Positions 52,133 through 61,064 of a stretch of DNA of 64,000 bases are shown piece after piece. Position numbers and translations under genes: made by a program. Under the pieces are notes generated by a model. That model made no database searches. It saw only the letters and a program-made list of their open reading frames with translations, and had not been told where the DNA came from. The DNA comes from Streptomyces massasporeus. Lineage in GTDB: Bacteria; Actinomycetota; Actinomycetes; Streptomycetales; Streptomycetaceae. The stretch lies in the NCBI RefSeq assembly GCF_014648995.1, contig NZ_BMSE01000011.1:62001-126000 (forward strand), read 5' to 3'. The first letter of the stretch is position 1; every line of letters begins with the position of its first letter.

Positions 52133-52798
52133 TCAGCCGTCCGCCCCGGGACGGAACCTCCGGCGCAGCACCACTCCCCCGGCGACCAGCGCCGCGCTCG
52201 CCGCGACGGCCTGGAGGGTGTGGTCCGTGCCCGTGTGCGCCAAGGCGCCCCTGGCGTGCGGGGCGGTGCGCGGGGCGGGTTCGGGGGCCGGGTTCGGCCG
52301 GGGTGGCGGGCTCGGCTTCGGGACCGGCTTCGGTGGGTGCTGGGGGCGCACAGGGCGCTGGTCGCCGGGCGTGTTCGAGGACGCGTTGCCGGTGGACGCG
52401 TTGCCGATGCCGACCACGTTCACCGAGTTGCCCGTGACGTTGACCGGGAGGTCGACCGGCAGCTGCACGCCGTTGCCGGAGATCACGCCCGGTGAATCCG
52501 TTCCGCCGCTCTCGGCGACCGCGCCGCCGGACCGGCCCGGCCGTCCGCCCCGCCCGTCGTCCTGGTTCGCGCAGCTGTTGCCGGCGGCGGGGTTCAGGAG
52601 CCCCACCACGTTCACGGTGTTGCCGCACACGTCCACCGGAGCGTGCACCGGCAGCTGGACGGTGTTGCCGGAGACCACCCCGGGCGAACCGGCCGTCGCG
52701 CCCTCCGCACCGGAACCGGCGTACGCGGGGACGGTCACGGCCATCGCGCCCGAGGCGGCGGCGACGGCGATCACTCCGTTTCGGGTAACCCTTCTCAT
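52133..52798 (-). CDS. Long chaplin with two chaplin domains and sortase signal
   Basis: A 221-residue cell-wall-anchored chaplin. A signal peptide (ending VPAYAGSG) is followed by chaplin domain 1 (about 38-80: GVVSGNTVQLPVHAPVDVCG with Cys58 and Cys76) and domain 2 (about 100-142: GVISGNGVQLPVDLPVNVTG). A Pro-rich spacer precedes the sortase signal LAHTG, a membrane helix and an Arg tail. Long chaplins (ChpA-C) assemble the hydrophobic sheath on aerial hyphae. Domain 2 has no cysteines, so it cannot form the disulfide of domain 1. Confidence 0.92.
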   Translation of the reverse strand: MRRVTRNGVIAVAAASGAMAVTVPAYAGSGAEGATAGSPGVVSGNTVQLPVHAPVDVCGNTVNVVGLLNPAAGNSCANQDDGRGGRPGRSGGAVAESGGTDSPGVISGNGVQLPVDLPVNVTGNSVNVVGIGNASTGNASSNTPGDQRPVRPQHPPKPVPKPSPPPRPNPAPEPAPRTAPHARGALAHTGTDHTLQAVAASAALVAGGVVLRRRFRPGADG

Positions 52799-53054
52799 GG
52801 GACCCCTGCCTTCCAGACATCGTCGCGGGCACTCACCCGCACCGGAGAGAACGCGGGGGATCCGGTGCGAGTTATGGCTTATCCGCCTTTCACCCCATCG
52901 AGCGGCCCGGTTGTCGAACTAGCGGTAAAGCCCTTCGTATGCGGGCCCCGGGAGCCCCGCCCGCCCGGAGGCGCTGCTTCCGGGGCCCGCTTATGGTGAG
53001 CGAGGGCGCCGATCCCGGTCCGCTGCGGGGCGCCCCGCGTCCCTGGAGGCACCG

Positions 53055-54626
53055 ATGCTGGCCAAGCTGTCCACGCGCCCCTCGATACGGCGCTGCGCGG
53101 TCACCGGCACGGCCGGGCTGGCCCTGCTGGGCACGGCACTGCCGGCCGCCGACGACCCGCCGCCCGGCCTCACCCGCTTCTATGACCAGAAGGTCACCTG
53201 GTCGAGATGCCCGGGCATGGACATGCCCAAGGACCTCCAGTGCGGGAAGGTCACCGTCCCGCTCGACTACGCCAAGCCGGTCAAGGGGACCCTCGACATC
53301 GCCGTCGCCCGCTACCGGGCCACCGGCAAGTCCCGGGGCTCGCTCCTGCTGAACTTCGGCGGCCCCGGCGGCCAGGGCGTGGCCCAACTCGCCATGGGCG
53401 GCAAGGACTTCATGGGCCTGACGAACGGCTACGACGTCGTCTCCTTCGACCCCCGCGGCGTCGGCCGCTCCTCGCCCGTCAGCTGCGGAAACGCCTCGGA
53501 GAGCGCCCTGGACGCGACGGACGGCAACGCCGACGTGACCGACCCCCAGGCCGTGCTCGAAGAGCTGCGGGCGGCGGCCACCGAGTGCACCGAGCACTCG
53601 GGCCCGGTCCTGCCCCACATCGGTACGGTCAACGCCGCCCGCGACCTGGACGTCGTGCGGGACGCGCTCGGCGACGACAAGCTCAACTACCTGGGCTTCT
53701 CCTACGGGAGCCGGCTCGGCGCGGTGTACGCGGCCCAGTACCCCGAGAACGTCGGCAGGATGGTGCTGGACGGCGTCGACACGCTGACCGAGCCGCTGGC
53801 CGACCAGGGCGTGGTGAGCGCCCAGGGGCAGCAGACCGCCCTGGAGAGCTTCCTGACCTGGTGCACCGAGGACATCGCCTGCCCGTTCGGACGGAATCCG
53901 CGAGAAGCCCGGGAACACGTCGTGGAGGTGGTCGAGTCGCTCGACAAGGACCCGCTGCCGACCGACTTCGGCGAGGCGTTCACCGGCCAGGACTTCGCGG
54001 GCGCCCTCGGGCAGGGCCTCTACAGCAGGGAGCTGTGGCCCTCACTGCAGCGGGCCATCGGCCAGCTCCTCGAGGACGGTGACACGCGCGGCCTGGAGAC
54101 GTTCCTGTCCGGGGGCTTCACCCTCCCGTCGCGGCGCGGCCCGCACGCCGGACTCACCGACCCGGCCGACGTGCCCCTCGACAACCTGCCGGCGGCGCTC
54201 ATGGCGGTCAACTGCGCGGACGATCCCGACCGCCCCGCCGCCGCGCAGGTCACCGAGGACCTCGGCCGGCTGCGCGCCCGCTACGAGCAGGCGTCACCGG
54301 TCTTCGGCCGCTACCGGCTCACCCAGGTGCTGATGTGCTACGGCCGCCCCAAGGGCACCGACTACATCCGCGACGACGTCAAGGACGTCGACACGCCGAG
54401 GATGCTGCTCGTCGGCACCCGGGGCGACCCGGCCACGCCCTACCGCTGGACGACGGAGACCGCCAAGCGGCTCGGCTCGTCGGCCGTGGTGCTCGACAAC
54501 CGGGGCGAGGGCCACACCGGCTACGGCTCGTCCAAGTGCGTGCACAGCAAGGTCGACGCCTTCCTGCTGTACGGAACCCTCCCGCCGGACGGCAGCTCCT
54601 GTGGCTCCGACCGCGACGACGAGTGA
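53055..54626 (+). CDS. Exported tripeptidyl aminopeptidase-like alpha/beta-hydrolase
   Basis: A 523-residue secreted hydrolase of the Tap/Slp family, which removes N-terminal tripeptides. It has a signal sequence with a short hydrophobic core (VTGTAGLALLGTALP). Catalytic residues are Ser in GFSYGSRLG, Asp in GTRGDPATPY and His in GEGHTGYGSSKC, with the TAP-like C-terminal domain at the end. LLLNFGGPGGQG is the oxyanion loop. A hydrolase for cell-wall or extracellular peptides is expected. Confidence 0.92.
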   Translation: MLAKLSTRPSIRRCAVTGTAGLALLGTALPAADDPPPGLTRFYDQKVTWSRCPGMDMPKDLQCGKVTVPLDYAKPVKGTLDIAVARYRATGKSRGSLLLNFGGPGGQGVAQLAMGGKDFMGLTNGYDVVSFDPRGVGRSSPVSCGNASESALDATDGNADVTDPQAVLEELRAAATECTEHSGPVLPHIGTVNAARDLDVVRDALGDDKLNYLGFSYGSRLGAVYAAQYPENVGRMVLDGVDTLTEPLADQGVVSAQGQQTALESFLTWCTEDIACPFGRNPREAREHVVEVVESLDKDPLPTDFGEAFTGQDFAGALGQGLYSRELWPSLQRAIGQLLEDGDTRGLETFLSGGFTLPSRRGPHAGLTDPADVPLDNLPAALMAVNCADDPDRPAAAQVTEDLGRLRARYEQASPVFGRYRLTQVLMCYGRPKGTDYIRDDVKDVDTPRMLLVGTRGDPATPYRWTTETAKRLGSSAVVLDNRGEGHTGYGSSKCVHSKVDAFLLYGTLPPDGSSCGSDRDDE

Positions 54627-54676
54627 GATCGATTGCCCCAAATGCCCTAATGGCGAATTCGCTCTATCGTTCTGTC

Positions 54677-55771
54677 ATGGAGAGCGTTCTGAGTCCCGCG
54701 ACCCTTGCCGAGCTGCGGCGCCCGCGCCCCTACCCCGCGGTCTCCGTGCTGACGCCGACACACCGGCGCGATCCCTACAACGCCCAGGACCAGGTCCGGC
54801 TGCGCAACGTGGTGGCCGAGGCCAAGAGGCAACTGGAAGCCGATCCGGCCGTCACCCGCGAACGACGCACCGAGGTCGCCGGGCACCTCGACCGGGCCCT
54901 GTCCGAGGTCGACCTGACCCACGCCGAGGACGGCCTGGCGATCTTCGCCGCCCCGGGCGAGCACCAGGTGTGGTCACTGGCCAGACCCGTACCCGAACGC
55001 GTGGTGCTCTCGGACACCTTCCTCACCCGCAACCTGGTGTCCGCACAGACGGCCGGGCGCCCCATCTGGGTCCTGTCGCTCGCCGCGGACCGCGCCACCC
55101 TGTGGAACGGCGGCGTCGACCGGGTCACCGAGGCCCGCGTCGGCGGCTTCCCGCTGAACCGGCGCGTGGAGAACTTCGACCCGGAGCGGCAACAGCGGAT
55201 CGGCGACACCCCGAGCGCGTTCCGTGAGGAACGCACCCGCCAGTTCCTCCGCGAGGCCGACACCGCGATGAACGCCGTACTGCGCGACCACCCCAGAAAG
55301 CTGTACGTCACCGGTGAACCGGCCGCCCTCTCCCTGCTGGACGAGGTCGGCGGCACCGCCCGCAGCGCCGTGCACATTCCGCACGGCGGACTCGCGCACG
55401 GGACCCCCGAGGTCGTGTGGCAGGCCGTGCGCCCGGTCGTCGAGGCGGAGGCCCGCAGAAGCACGGACGCCGTGACCCACGCCCTTGAAACGGCCCGCGG
55501 GCGGCGGGAGTTCGCCGCGGGCGTCGACGAGCTGTGGCAGAGCGCCCGGGACGGCCGCGTCCGGCTGCTGGCCGTCGAGGAGAACTACCGCGTGACGGTC
55601 CGCGACGCCGGGGACCATCTGATCCTCGCCGAGAGCGACGATCTCGACTCCCGCGAGGACATCGTGGACGAGATCGTCGAGCAGTGCCTGGAGACCGGCG
55701 CCGACGTCCGCTTCGTACCGGACGGGACCCTCGGGGAGGCGGACGGCATGGCCGGGGTGCTGCGGTACTGA
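54677..55771 (+). CDS. baeRF3-type archaeo-eukaryotic release-factor-like protein
   Basis: A 364-residue protein of the baeRF3 group (bacterial homologues of eukaryotic/archaeal release factor 1). It opens ESVLSPATLAELRRPRPYPA with VSVLTPTHRRDPYNAQD, and its C-terminal part contains ADVRFVPDGTLGEADGMAGV, where the release-factor-like fold ends. The family is thought to act on stalled ribosomes or bind RNA, but its role is not settled. ATG 54677 is preferred to ATG 54650. A strong stem-loop follows the stop. Confidence 0.85.
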   Translation: MESVLSPATLAELRRPRPYPAVSVLTPTHRRDPYNAQDQVRLRNVVAEAKRQLEADPAVTRERRTEVAGHLDRALSEVDLTHAEDGLAIFAAPGEHQVWSLARPVPERVVLSDTFLTRNLVSAQTAGRPIWVLSLAADRATLWNGGVDRVTEARVGGFPLNRRVENFDPERQQRIGDTPSAFREERTRQFLREADTAMNAVLRDHPRKLYVTGEPAALSLLDEVGGTARSAVHIPHGGLAHGTPEVVWQAVRPVVEAEARRSTDAVTHALETARGRREFAAGVDELWQSARDGRVRLLAVEENYRVTVRDAGDHLILAESDDLDSREDIVDEIVEQCLETGADVRFVPDGTLGEADGMAGVLRY

Positions 55772-56101
55772 CCGAGCACCGGCCGGTCTCCCCCGGTGGC
55801 TCGCGACGGCCCTGGAGCCTCCTGCGCAACGGGGCTCGAACACAGGGCCGTCGAACACCCGGAGCAACCCGACGCCACCGTCCCGACGGATCGTCAAATG
55901 CCCTGTGTAATCTACGACTTGGATCTCCGGGTGGCGCACTCCGCAGCTACCTCGGAGTAACTCCGCGAGACGGTGGCATATGCCAGAAGCACCACCGTAT
56001 CGTGTGTCGCCGAATCCCTTACAGGGCGTCGCGGGCTGTGCAACAGTCGTAACGGTCCCTCCGTCCGCCTTGGTCGTACCGTCCCCGCATCGGAGTGCGT
56101 C
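55772..56101. terminator. Stem-loop at 55804-55853 and promoter region of PP2C gene
   Basis: This 330-base gap holds no credible gene. CGACGGCCCTG (55804-55814) pairs with CAGGGCCGTCG (55843-55853) across a 28-base loop, a likely terminator for the baeRF3 gene. From about 55890 on, the sequence is less GC-rich (CCTGTGTAATCTACGACTTG) and probably holds the promoter of the PP2C phosphatase gene. Confidence 0.5.
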
Positions 56102-57508
56102 ATGCCGTCCCACCTCTCCGCGGACCGTCCAGCCGCCCAGCCGCCCGGACGGGGCTCGGTCGACGCGCTCATATCGCAGACGCGGCGGCTCAAGGTCGAC
56201 GTGGACGCGGTGCGCCGCGACGCCGCGGGAGAAGGTTCGGACCCACCGCGCGAACGCTGGCAGCGCGCCCTGTACGACCTCGCCCTGCACCAGCTCAGCG
56301 ACCTCGACGAGCACCTGGCCCAGCTGCGGGACGGCCCCCTGCCCACGGCAGCCCCGGAACCTCCCGCCCCCTCACAGGGCTCCCTGCTCAGCCGGGTCGG
56401 CAGCGCCGAGTGGAACCTGCTGACGGACGAGGCCCGTTGGTCCGGGGAGCTCTACCAGATCCTGGGCCGCGACCCGGCCGCTCCCCCGCTCACCCTCGAC
56501 GAACTGCCGTCGCTGGTGGTGGACGAGGACCGGCCGAAGTTGACGGCGATGGTCACCAACTGCCTGGTCGACGCCCGTCCCATCGACGGCGAGTTCCGCA
56601 TCGCCCGCCGGGGCGGCGACGTACGGACCGTGCACATGATGGGCGAACCGGTGCTCGACACCGACGGCAGCGCCGCCTCGATGTGGGCCGTGTTGCGCGA
56701 CGTCAGCGAACTGCGCCGCAGCCAGCGGGTGGTGAGCGAGACCCGTGACTCGCTCCACCACCGGCAGGAGGCCGCGCGGAGCGAGCACCGGCTCGCGGTC
56801 GAGCTGCAGGAGGCCGTGCTGCCGCCGTGGCGCGGCTCCCTGCGACTCCCGCACCGAGGCCCCAGGACCCTCGACCTCGCGTCCCGGCACCTGCCGGCGT
56901 CCGCGCACACGATGATCGGCGGCGACTGGTACGACGCGCTCGAACTGACCGACGGCGAAACGCTCCTCAGCGTCGGTGATCTCACCGGCCAGGGGGTCGG
57001 CGTCACATCGAACATGACCATGCTGCTCGGTGCCGTACGCGGCATGGCCATGGCCGGTGCCCAGCCGGGGCAGTTGATGGCCTGGCTGAACCAGTTACTC
57101 GACGCCACCGTGCAACCCGCCCTGGGCAGCGCCGTCTGCTGCCGCTACCGGCCCGCCACCCGCACCCTGGTCTGGGCGCAGGCCGGACACCCCGCCCCGC
57201 TGCTGTTCCGCGACGGGACGGGGCGCGCGCTGAACGCACCGGACGGCGTCCTGCTCGGCGCCACCTCGGGCGCCGTCTACGGGCAGGCCGAAGAGACGCT
57301 CCAGGTGGGCGACCTACTGCTCCTGCACACCGACGGGCTGGTACCCGGGCACACCGGGTCGGCGGCCGCGAACCTCCTCCTCGGCCTGGCACCGCGCCTG
57401 GCCGGGAACCGCACCGCGGAGGACTGCGTACGGACCGTGGTCGAGGAGTTCGGTGCGAGCGAGCGCGAGGACAACGCCTGTGTGCTCGCCGCCAGGGTCA
57501 TGTCTTAG
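56102..57508 (+). CDS. PAS-PP2C (SpoIIE-type) phosphatase with TTA codon
   Basis: A 468-residue protein. An N-terminal helical part (1-85) and a PAS domain (about 100-215: RVGSAEWNLLTDEARWSGEL) are followed by a PP2C/SpoIIE phosphatase (about 235-465) with TMIGGDWYDALEL and SVGDLTGQGVG, the metal-binding Asp motifs (the usual His of GDVxGHG is Gln here). DLLLLHTDGL and the late EREDNACVL complete it. It may dephosphorylate anti-sigma antagonists. Codon 332 (57095-57097) is TTA, suggesting bldA control. Start ATG 56102 has GGAG upstream. Confidence 0.88.
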   Translation: MPSHLSADRPAAQPPGRGSVDALISQTRRLKVDVDAVRRDAAGEGSDPPRERWQRALYDLALHQLSDLDEHLAQLRDGPLPTAAPEPPAPSQGSLLSRVGSAEWNLLTDEARWSGELYQILGRDPAAPPLTLDELPSLVVDEDRPKLTAMVTNCLVDARPIDGEFRIARRGGDVRTVHMMGEPVLDTDGSAASMWAVLRDVSELRRSQRVVSETRDSLHHRQEAARSEHRLAVELQEAVLPPWRGSLRLPHRGPRTLDLASRHLPASAHTMIGGDWYDALELTDGETLLSVGDLTGQGVGVTSNMTMLLGAVRGMAMAGAQPGQLMAWLNQLLDATVQPALGSAVCCRYRPATRTLVWAQAGHPAPLLFRDGTGRALNAPDGVLLGATSGAVYGQAEETLQVGDLLLLHTDGLVPGHTGSAAANLLLGLAPRLAGNRTAEDCVRTVVEEFGASEREDNACVLAARVMS

Positions 57509-57513
57509 GAATC

Positions 57514-59007
57514 TCAGGCCTGTGCGCGGTTGCCGCCCCGGCCCTTCGTCCTCGGCAGGGCGAGCTTGATCTCCTCCCTCAGCTCCTGGATCTTCGGGTA
57601 ACCCGAGTACTCCGCGGTGAGCCGGTACATCTGGCGGAGCCGGTCCCAGGTGCGGTGGGAGGAGTTGGACCCCATCGACACCAGGGCCAGTCGCGCGTAC
57701 CGGTCCGCCTGCTCGGGGTCGTCGGCGATGAAGCAGGCCGACGCCATCGACAGGTAGTCGAAGATCTTCGACCGCTGCCGGCCGTCGACCCGCAGGGCGA
57801 GGGCCTTTTCCGCGTAGTGCTGGGCATGGGCGGCCGCGCCCGGCTCGAACTCGGCGAGCGTACGGTAGGCCAGGGCCTGCATCCCGTAGAGGTCCTCCTC
57901 CTTGAAGGTCTGCATCCAGTCCGGCGGCGCCACGTCGGCCTTGTCGGAGACGAACAGGTCCTCCGCCCGCCCGAGTGTGCGGCGCATCGCCTGGCCCTTG
58001 CCCATGGCGGCCTGGGCCCAGGCCTCGATGGTGTAGAGCATCGCCCGGGTGCGGGGCAACACCTCGTCACCGGAGCCGGAGGTGGCGAGCTTCATCAGGT
58101 CCAGGGCGTCGTCCGGCCTGCCCAGGTGCACCATCTGGCGGGCCGCGCGGGACAGTGCCTCGCCCGCGCGGGGCCGGTCCCCGCCCTCTCTGGCCGCGTG
58201 CGCGGCGATGACGAAGTACTTCTGGGCCGTGGGCTCCAGGCCGACGTCGTGCGACATCCAGCCCGCGAGGACGGCGAGGTTGGCGGCGACGCCCCACAGG
58301 CGCCGCTGGAGATGGGGTGGGTGACGGTAGGCCAGCATGCCGCCCACCTCGTTGAGCTGGCCCACCACGGCCTTGCGCTGGAGCCCGCCGCCGCGGGCCG
58401 CGTCCCAGGCGCGGAACACCTCGACCGAGCGCTCCAGTTCCTCGATCTCCTGCGACCCGATGGGGGCGGCCTCGTAACGGTCGAACCCAGCGGGGTCGGC
58501 GTGCAGGGGGTGGTCGAGGTCGGGGGCGTCGGCAGCCAGGGAAGGGTCGGAGTGCAGCCAGTCGTACATGGCGTTACTGAGTGCGGATCCCGCGGCGAGC
58601 GCGGCGCCCGCGCCCACCAAGCCGCGTCGGTTGAGCATGAGGTCCATTCCCGTGAATTCGGTGAGGACCGCAGCAGTCCGCTCGGGCGCCCACGGCACAC
58701 CGTCGGGAGCATCGGCGCTCCCGCCGCCCTGCCGTTTCCCCGCGCGCCCGTGCCGGACCAGACCGAGGTCCTCGATGGTCACGACACGGCCGAGACGCTC
58801 GGTGAACAGAGCCGCCAGCACCCGCGGCACCGGATCGCGCGGGATCTCTCCCGTGTCGATCCACCGCCGCACCCGGGAGGTGTCGGTCGACAGCTGGGGA
58901 TGGCCCATGGCCGCCGCCTGCCGGTTGACCAGCCTCGCGAGTTCGCCCTTGGACCAGCCGGCCAGGCCGAACAGGTCCGAGAGCCGGGTGTTGGGTTGTC
59001 CGCTCAC
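57514..59007 (-). CDS. NsdA-like helix-turn-helix/TPR regulator
   Basis: A 497-residue protein with GTG start 59007. The N-terminus reads WSKGELARLVNRQAAAMG and STDTSRVRRWIDTGEIPRDP, which matches the NsdA group of Streptomyces developmental regulators (about 500 residues, repressing sporulation and antibiotic production). The long C-terminal half (about 200-480) is helical and TPR-like, including AYRTLAEFEPGAAAHAQHYA. The exact paralogue is not certain. It is divergent from a TTA-containing kinase-like gene. Confidence 0.78.
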   Translation of the reverse strand: MSGQPNTRLSDLFGLAGWSKGELARLVNRQAAAMGHPQLSTDTSRVRRWIDTGEIPRDPVPRVLAALFTERLGRVVTIEDLGLVRHGRAGKRQGGGSADAPDGVPWAPERTAAVLTEFTGMDLMLNRRGLVGAGAALAAGSALSNAMYDWLHSDPSLAADAPDLDHPLHADPAGFDRYEAAPIGSQEIEELERSVEVFRAWDAARGGGLQRKAVVGQLNEVGGMLAYRHPPHLQRRLWGVAANLAVLAGWMSHDVGLEPTAQKYFVIAAHAAREGGDRPRAGEALSRAARQMVHLGRPDDALDLMKLATSGSGDEVLPRTRAMLYTIEAWAQAAMGKGQAMRRTLGRAEDLFVSDKADVAPPDWMQTFKEEDLYGMQALAYRTLAEFEPGAAAHAQHYAEKALALRVDGRQRSKIFDYLSMASACFIADDPEQADRYARLALVSMGSNSSHRTWDRLRQMYRLTAEYSGYPKIQELREEIKLALPRTKGRGGNRAQA

Positions 59008-59239
59008 GTCAAGCCCCCAGGTTCTCGGCTGAGTTGACAGTAGCCCGGGGAGACTTGCCGGGCGACTATTCGCCAGGGTTCGCCAGGGTGCGCCAGATGG
59101 TGTGCCACCGGCCATCCGGTGTCAGGTAGGAACGCGCCACCCCGACCCGGTAGCCGGGGACACTCCCCAGGGTTCCCCCGGGCGTCCGGGCCGGGTGGTG
59201 CGCTGTCGTCGCAGGCACACGAAGGGATCTGTTTCGCCC

Positions 59240-60379
59240 ATGTACACAGCATCGTCCTCCGTGTCCGCACCGCCCCGGTCGCTGCACCCGCGTCCCACGG
59301 ACAGCGGCCCCTACCTCGCCCCCGCGCGGCCGGCGGCCCCCGTGCTCGGTGCGGGCAGGGCTCGGCGCGGCGCGGTCCTCGGCACCCAACCGCTCAGCGG
59401 GAGACTCGACTTGTCCGGCCCCCAGGGCACGCAGCTGCGCACGGCGATCGCCTCCGTGCACCGCATCTGCCCGGAGTTCGCCCCGGTGCAGGTCCTGCGC
59501 CGCAACGGACGGTCCGTGCTTTTGGTCGGCACGACCGGTCGCAGCACGGCTGTCGCCAAGTGTTTACTGGACCACTCCCCCGCCTGGTCCGAGCGGATCC
59601 GCCACGAGATAGCGGCATACCGCTCGTTCGTCCGGCACCGCCCACCCGTGCGGGCGCCGAGGCTGATCGCGGCGGACCCGGACAACTGCACCCTGGTGAT
59701 CGAGCGGATGCCCGGCCGGGTGGCGGCGCTCCAGCGGCACCCGGCCGAGGCTCCGCCCCGGGCGGACATCAGAGCGGCACTCGGCGCGATCTGCCGGCTC
59801 AACGCCTGGCGGCCGCCGGCGGGCACGTTCGACGCCCCGCTCGACTACGCGGCCCGCATCTCCCGGTACCACGAGCTGGGCCTGCTCACCGACCGGGACC
59901 TGGGCGACCTGCAGAAGCTGCTGCACGGCATCGCACAGGCGGCCGGGCGGCAGGGCATGGGCCAGTTCTGCCACGGCGACGCGCTGTTGTCGAACATTCT
60001 CCTGTCACCGGCCGGTCCAGTGCTGGTGGATTGGGAGCATGCGGGCTGGTACCTGCCGGGTTACGACCTGGCGACGCTGTGGTCGGTGCTCGGGGACGCA
60101 CCGGTCGCTCGTCGTCAGATCAGCCAGATCGCGCAGTCGGCGGGGCCGGCGTCCAGGGATGCCTTCCTGGTGAACCTGATGCTGGTGCTGACCCGTGAGA
60201 TCCGTACCTACGAGACGGCCGTGCAGCGTTCGATGCACGACGCGACCCCGGCGGCACCGGGCACGGCCCACCCGGGTGCTGCGCCGACCGGCGAGGAGCA
60301 GAGGCTGCTGCTGCGGCGGCTGCACGACGACTGCCAGTTGGCCCGGCGCGCCGTGCGCGCGGCGGTCGGCACTCGCTGA
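59240..60379 (+). CDS. APH-family phosphotransferase with TTA codon
   Basis: A 379-residue protein with a Pro-rich N-terminal arm and an APH kinase fold (about 60-330). The catalytic loop is QFCHGDALLSNILL and the metal loop VLVDWEHAGWYLPG. TAVAKCLLDHSPAW holds the likely N-lobe lysine. Codon 109 (59564-59566) is TTA, so it is expected to need bldA tRNA. It is divergent from the NsdA-like regulator, which could control it. Substrate unknown. Confidence 0.85.
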   Translation: MYTASSSVSAPPRSLHPRPTDSGPYLAPARPAAPVLGAGRARRGAVLGTQPLSGRLDLSGPQGTQLRTAIASVHRICPEFAPVQVLRRNGRSVLLVGTTGRSTAVAKCLLDHSPAWSERIRHEIAAYRSFVRHRPPVRAPRLIAADPDNCTLVIERMPGRVAALQRHPAEAPPRADIRAALGAICRLNAWRPPAGTFDAPLDYAARISRYHELGLLTDRDLGDLQKLLHGIAQAAGRQGMGQFCHGDALLSNILLSPAGPVLVDWEHAGWYLPGYDLATLWSVLGDAPVARRQISQIAQSAGPASRDAFLVNLMLVLTREIRTYETAVQRSMHDATPAAPGTAHPGAAPTGEEQRLLLRRLHDDCQLARRAVRAAVGTR

Positions 60380-60384
60380 CGGGG

Positions 60385-60432
60385 ACGGAAGGGCCGCTGG
60401 ACACCTGATCTGGTGTCCAGCGGCCCTTCCGT
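60385..60432. terminator. Bidirectional terminator with 21-bp perfect stem
   Basis: ACGGAAGGGCCGCTGGACAC begins a 21-base arm (60385-60405) that is exactly complementary to 60412-60432, with a six-base TGATCT loop. It stands five bases after the APH-like stop and ends 17 bases before the end of the convergent hypothetical gene. It is long and perfect, so it can stop transcription from both sides. Confidence 0.9.
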
Positions 60433-60449
60433 GTGTGATCGGTTCCGGC

Positions 60450-60956
60450 TCAGCCCTGCTGGAAGAGTTCCGCCGGGAGCGGTTTGAGGAGGGCGTAGAG
60501 GTCGTCCGTGATGGGACGGTCCCAGGCGGCGATGGTCACCAGGACGTTGTCACTGCGGTCGAACTGCACGCAGGAGATCCGGCTCTCGGAGAGCTTGACG
60601 CGGCGCACGATCAGAAGGTTGTCCCCCTGCATCACCGGTACGTCCTCGGTGCTGACGACGGTGACCTCCTCGTCGTTCTCCAGCGCCAGCAGCAGCTGGG
60701 CCACCTCGAAGGGGACCTGGCCCTCTTCGACCTCGCGGGCAGGGGAGCCCTCCGGCAGATTGCCGATGATCATCGCGGGGCCTCGGCCGCCGAACAGGTC
60801 GTAGCGCAGGAAGACGCCCTGGCAGGTCCCGTCGGGCGCGGGCAGCAGTCCCGCACCGAGGTTGCCGGGCCAGTCGCCCGGGTCCATGGCCAGTACGTCG
60901 AAGTCGGGCCCGGCGGGAGTGGCGCTGCGGCGGCGGAGGAACGACATGTCGCCCAT
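60450..60956 (-). CDS. Hypothetical conserved-type protein
   Basis: A 168-residue soluble, acidic protein. It begins MGDMSFLRRRSATPAG and carries AMDPGDWPGNLGAGLLP, then ALENDEEVTVVSTEDVPV and VTIAAWDRPITDDLYALL. No domain is recognised. It may belong to proteins with SseB-like or beta-rich folds. The start at 60956 could instead be ATG 60947. Confidence 0.7.
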   Translation of the reverse strand: MGDMSFLRRRSATPAGPDFDVLAMDPGDWPGNLGAGLLPAPDGTCQGVFLRYDLFGGRGPAMIIGNLPEGSPAREVEEGQVPFEVAQLLLALENDEEVTVVSTEDVPVMQGDNLLIVRRVKLSESRISCVQFDRSDNVLVTIAAWDRPITDDLYALLKPLPAELFQQG

Positions 60957-61064
60957 GGTACGTGGCCCGGCCTGCGAAGTGCGGGGCGGGCGGCGGACCG
61001 GGTGGGCCGGGTTGCCGTCCTGTGGCGGGGTGGTGTCGGGCCACCCGGACGGTACCGGCCGGGT

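Noticed and set aside
55804..55853. tRNA-like cloverleaf impression because of GGGCTCGAAC in a hairpin
   Set aside because: No acceptor, D or anticodon arms can be drawn; it is better explained as a stem-loop terminator.
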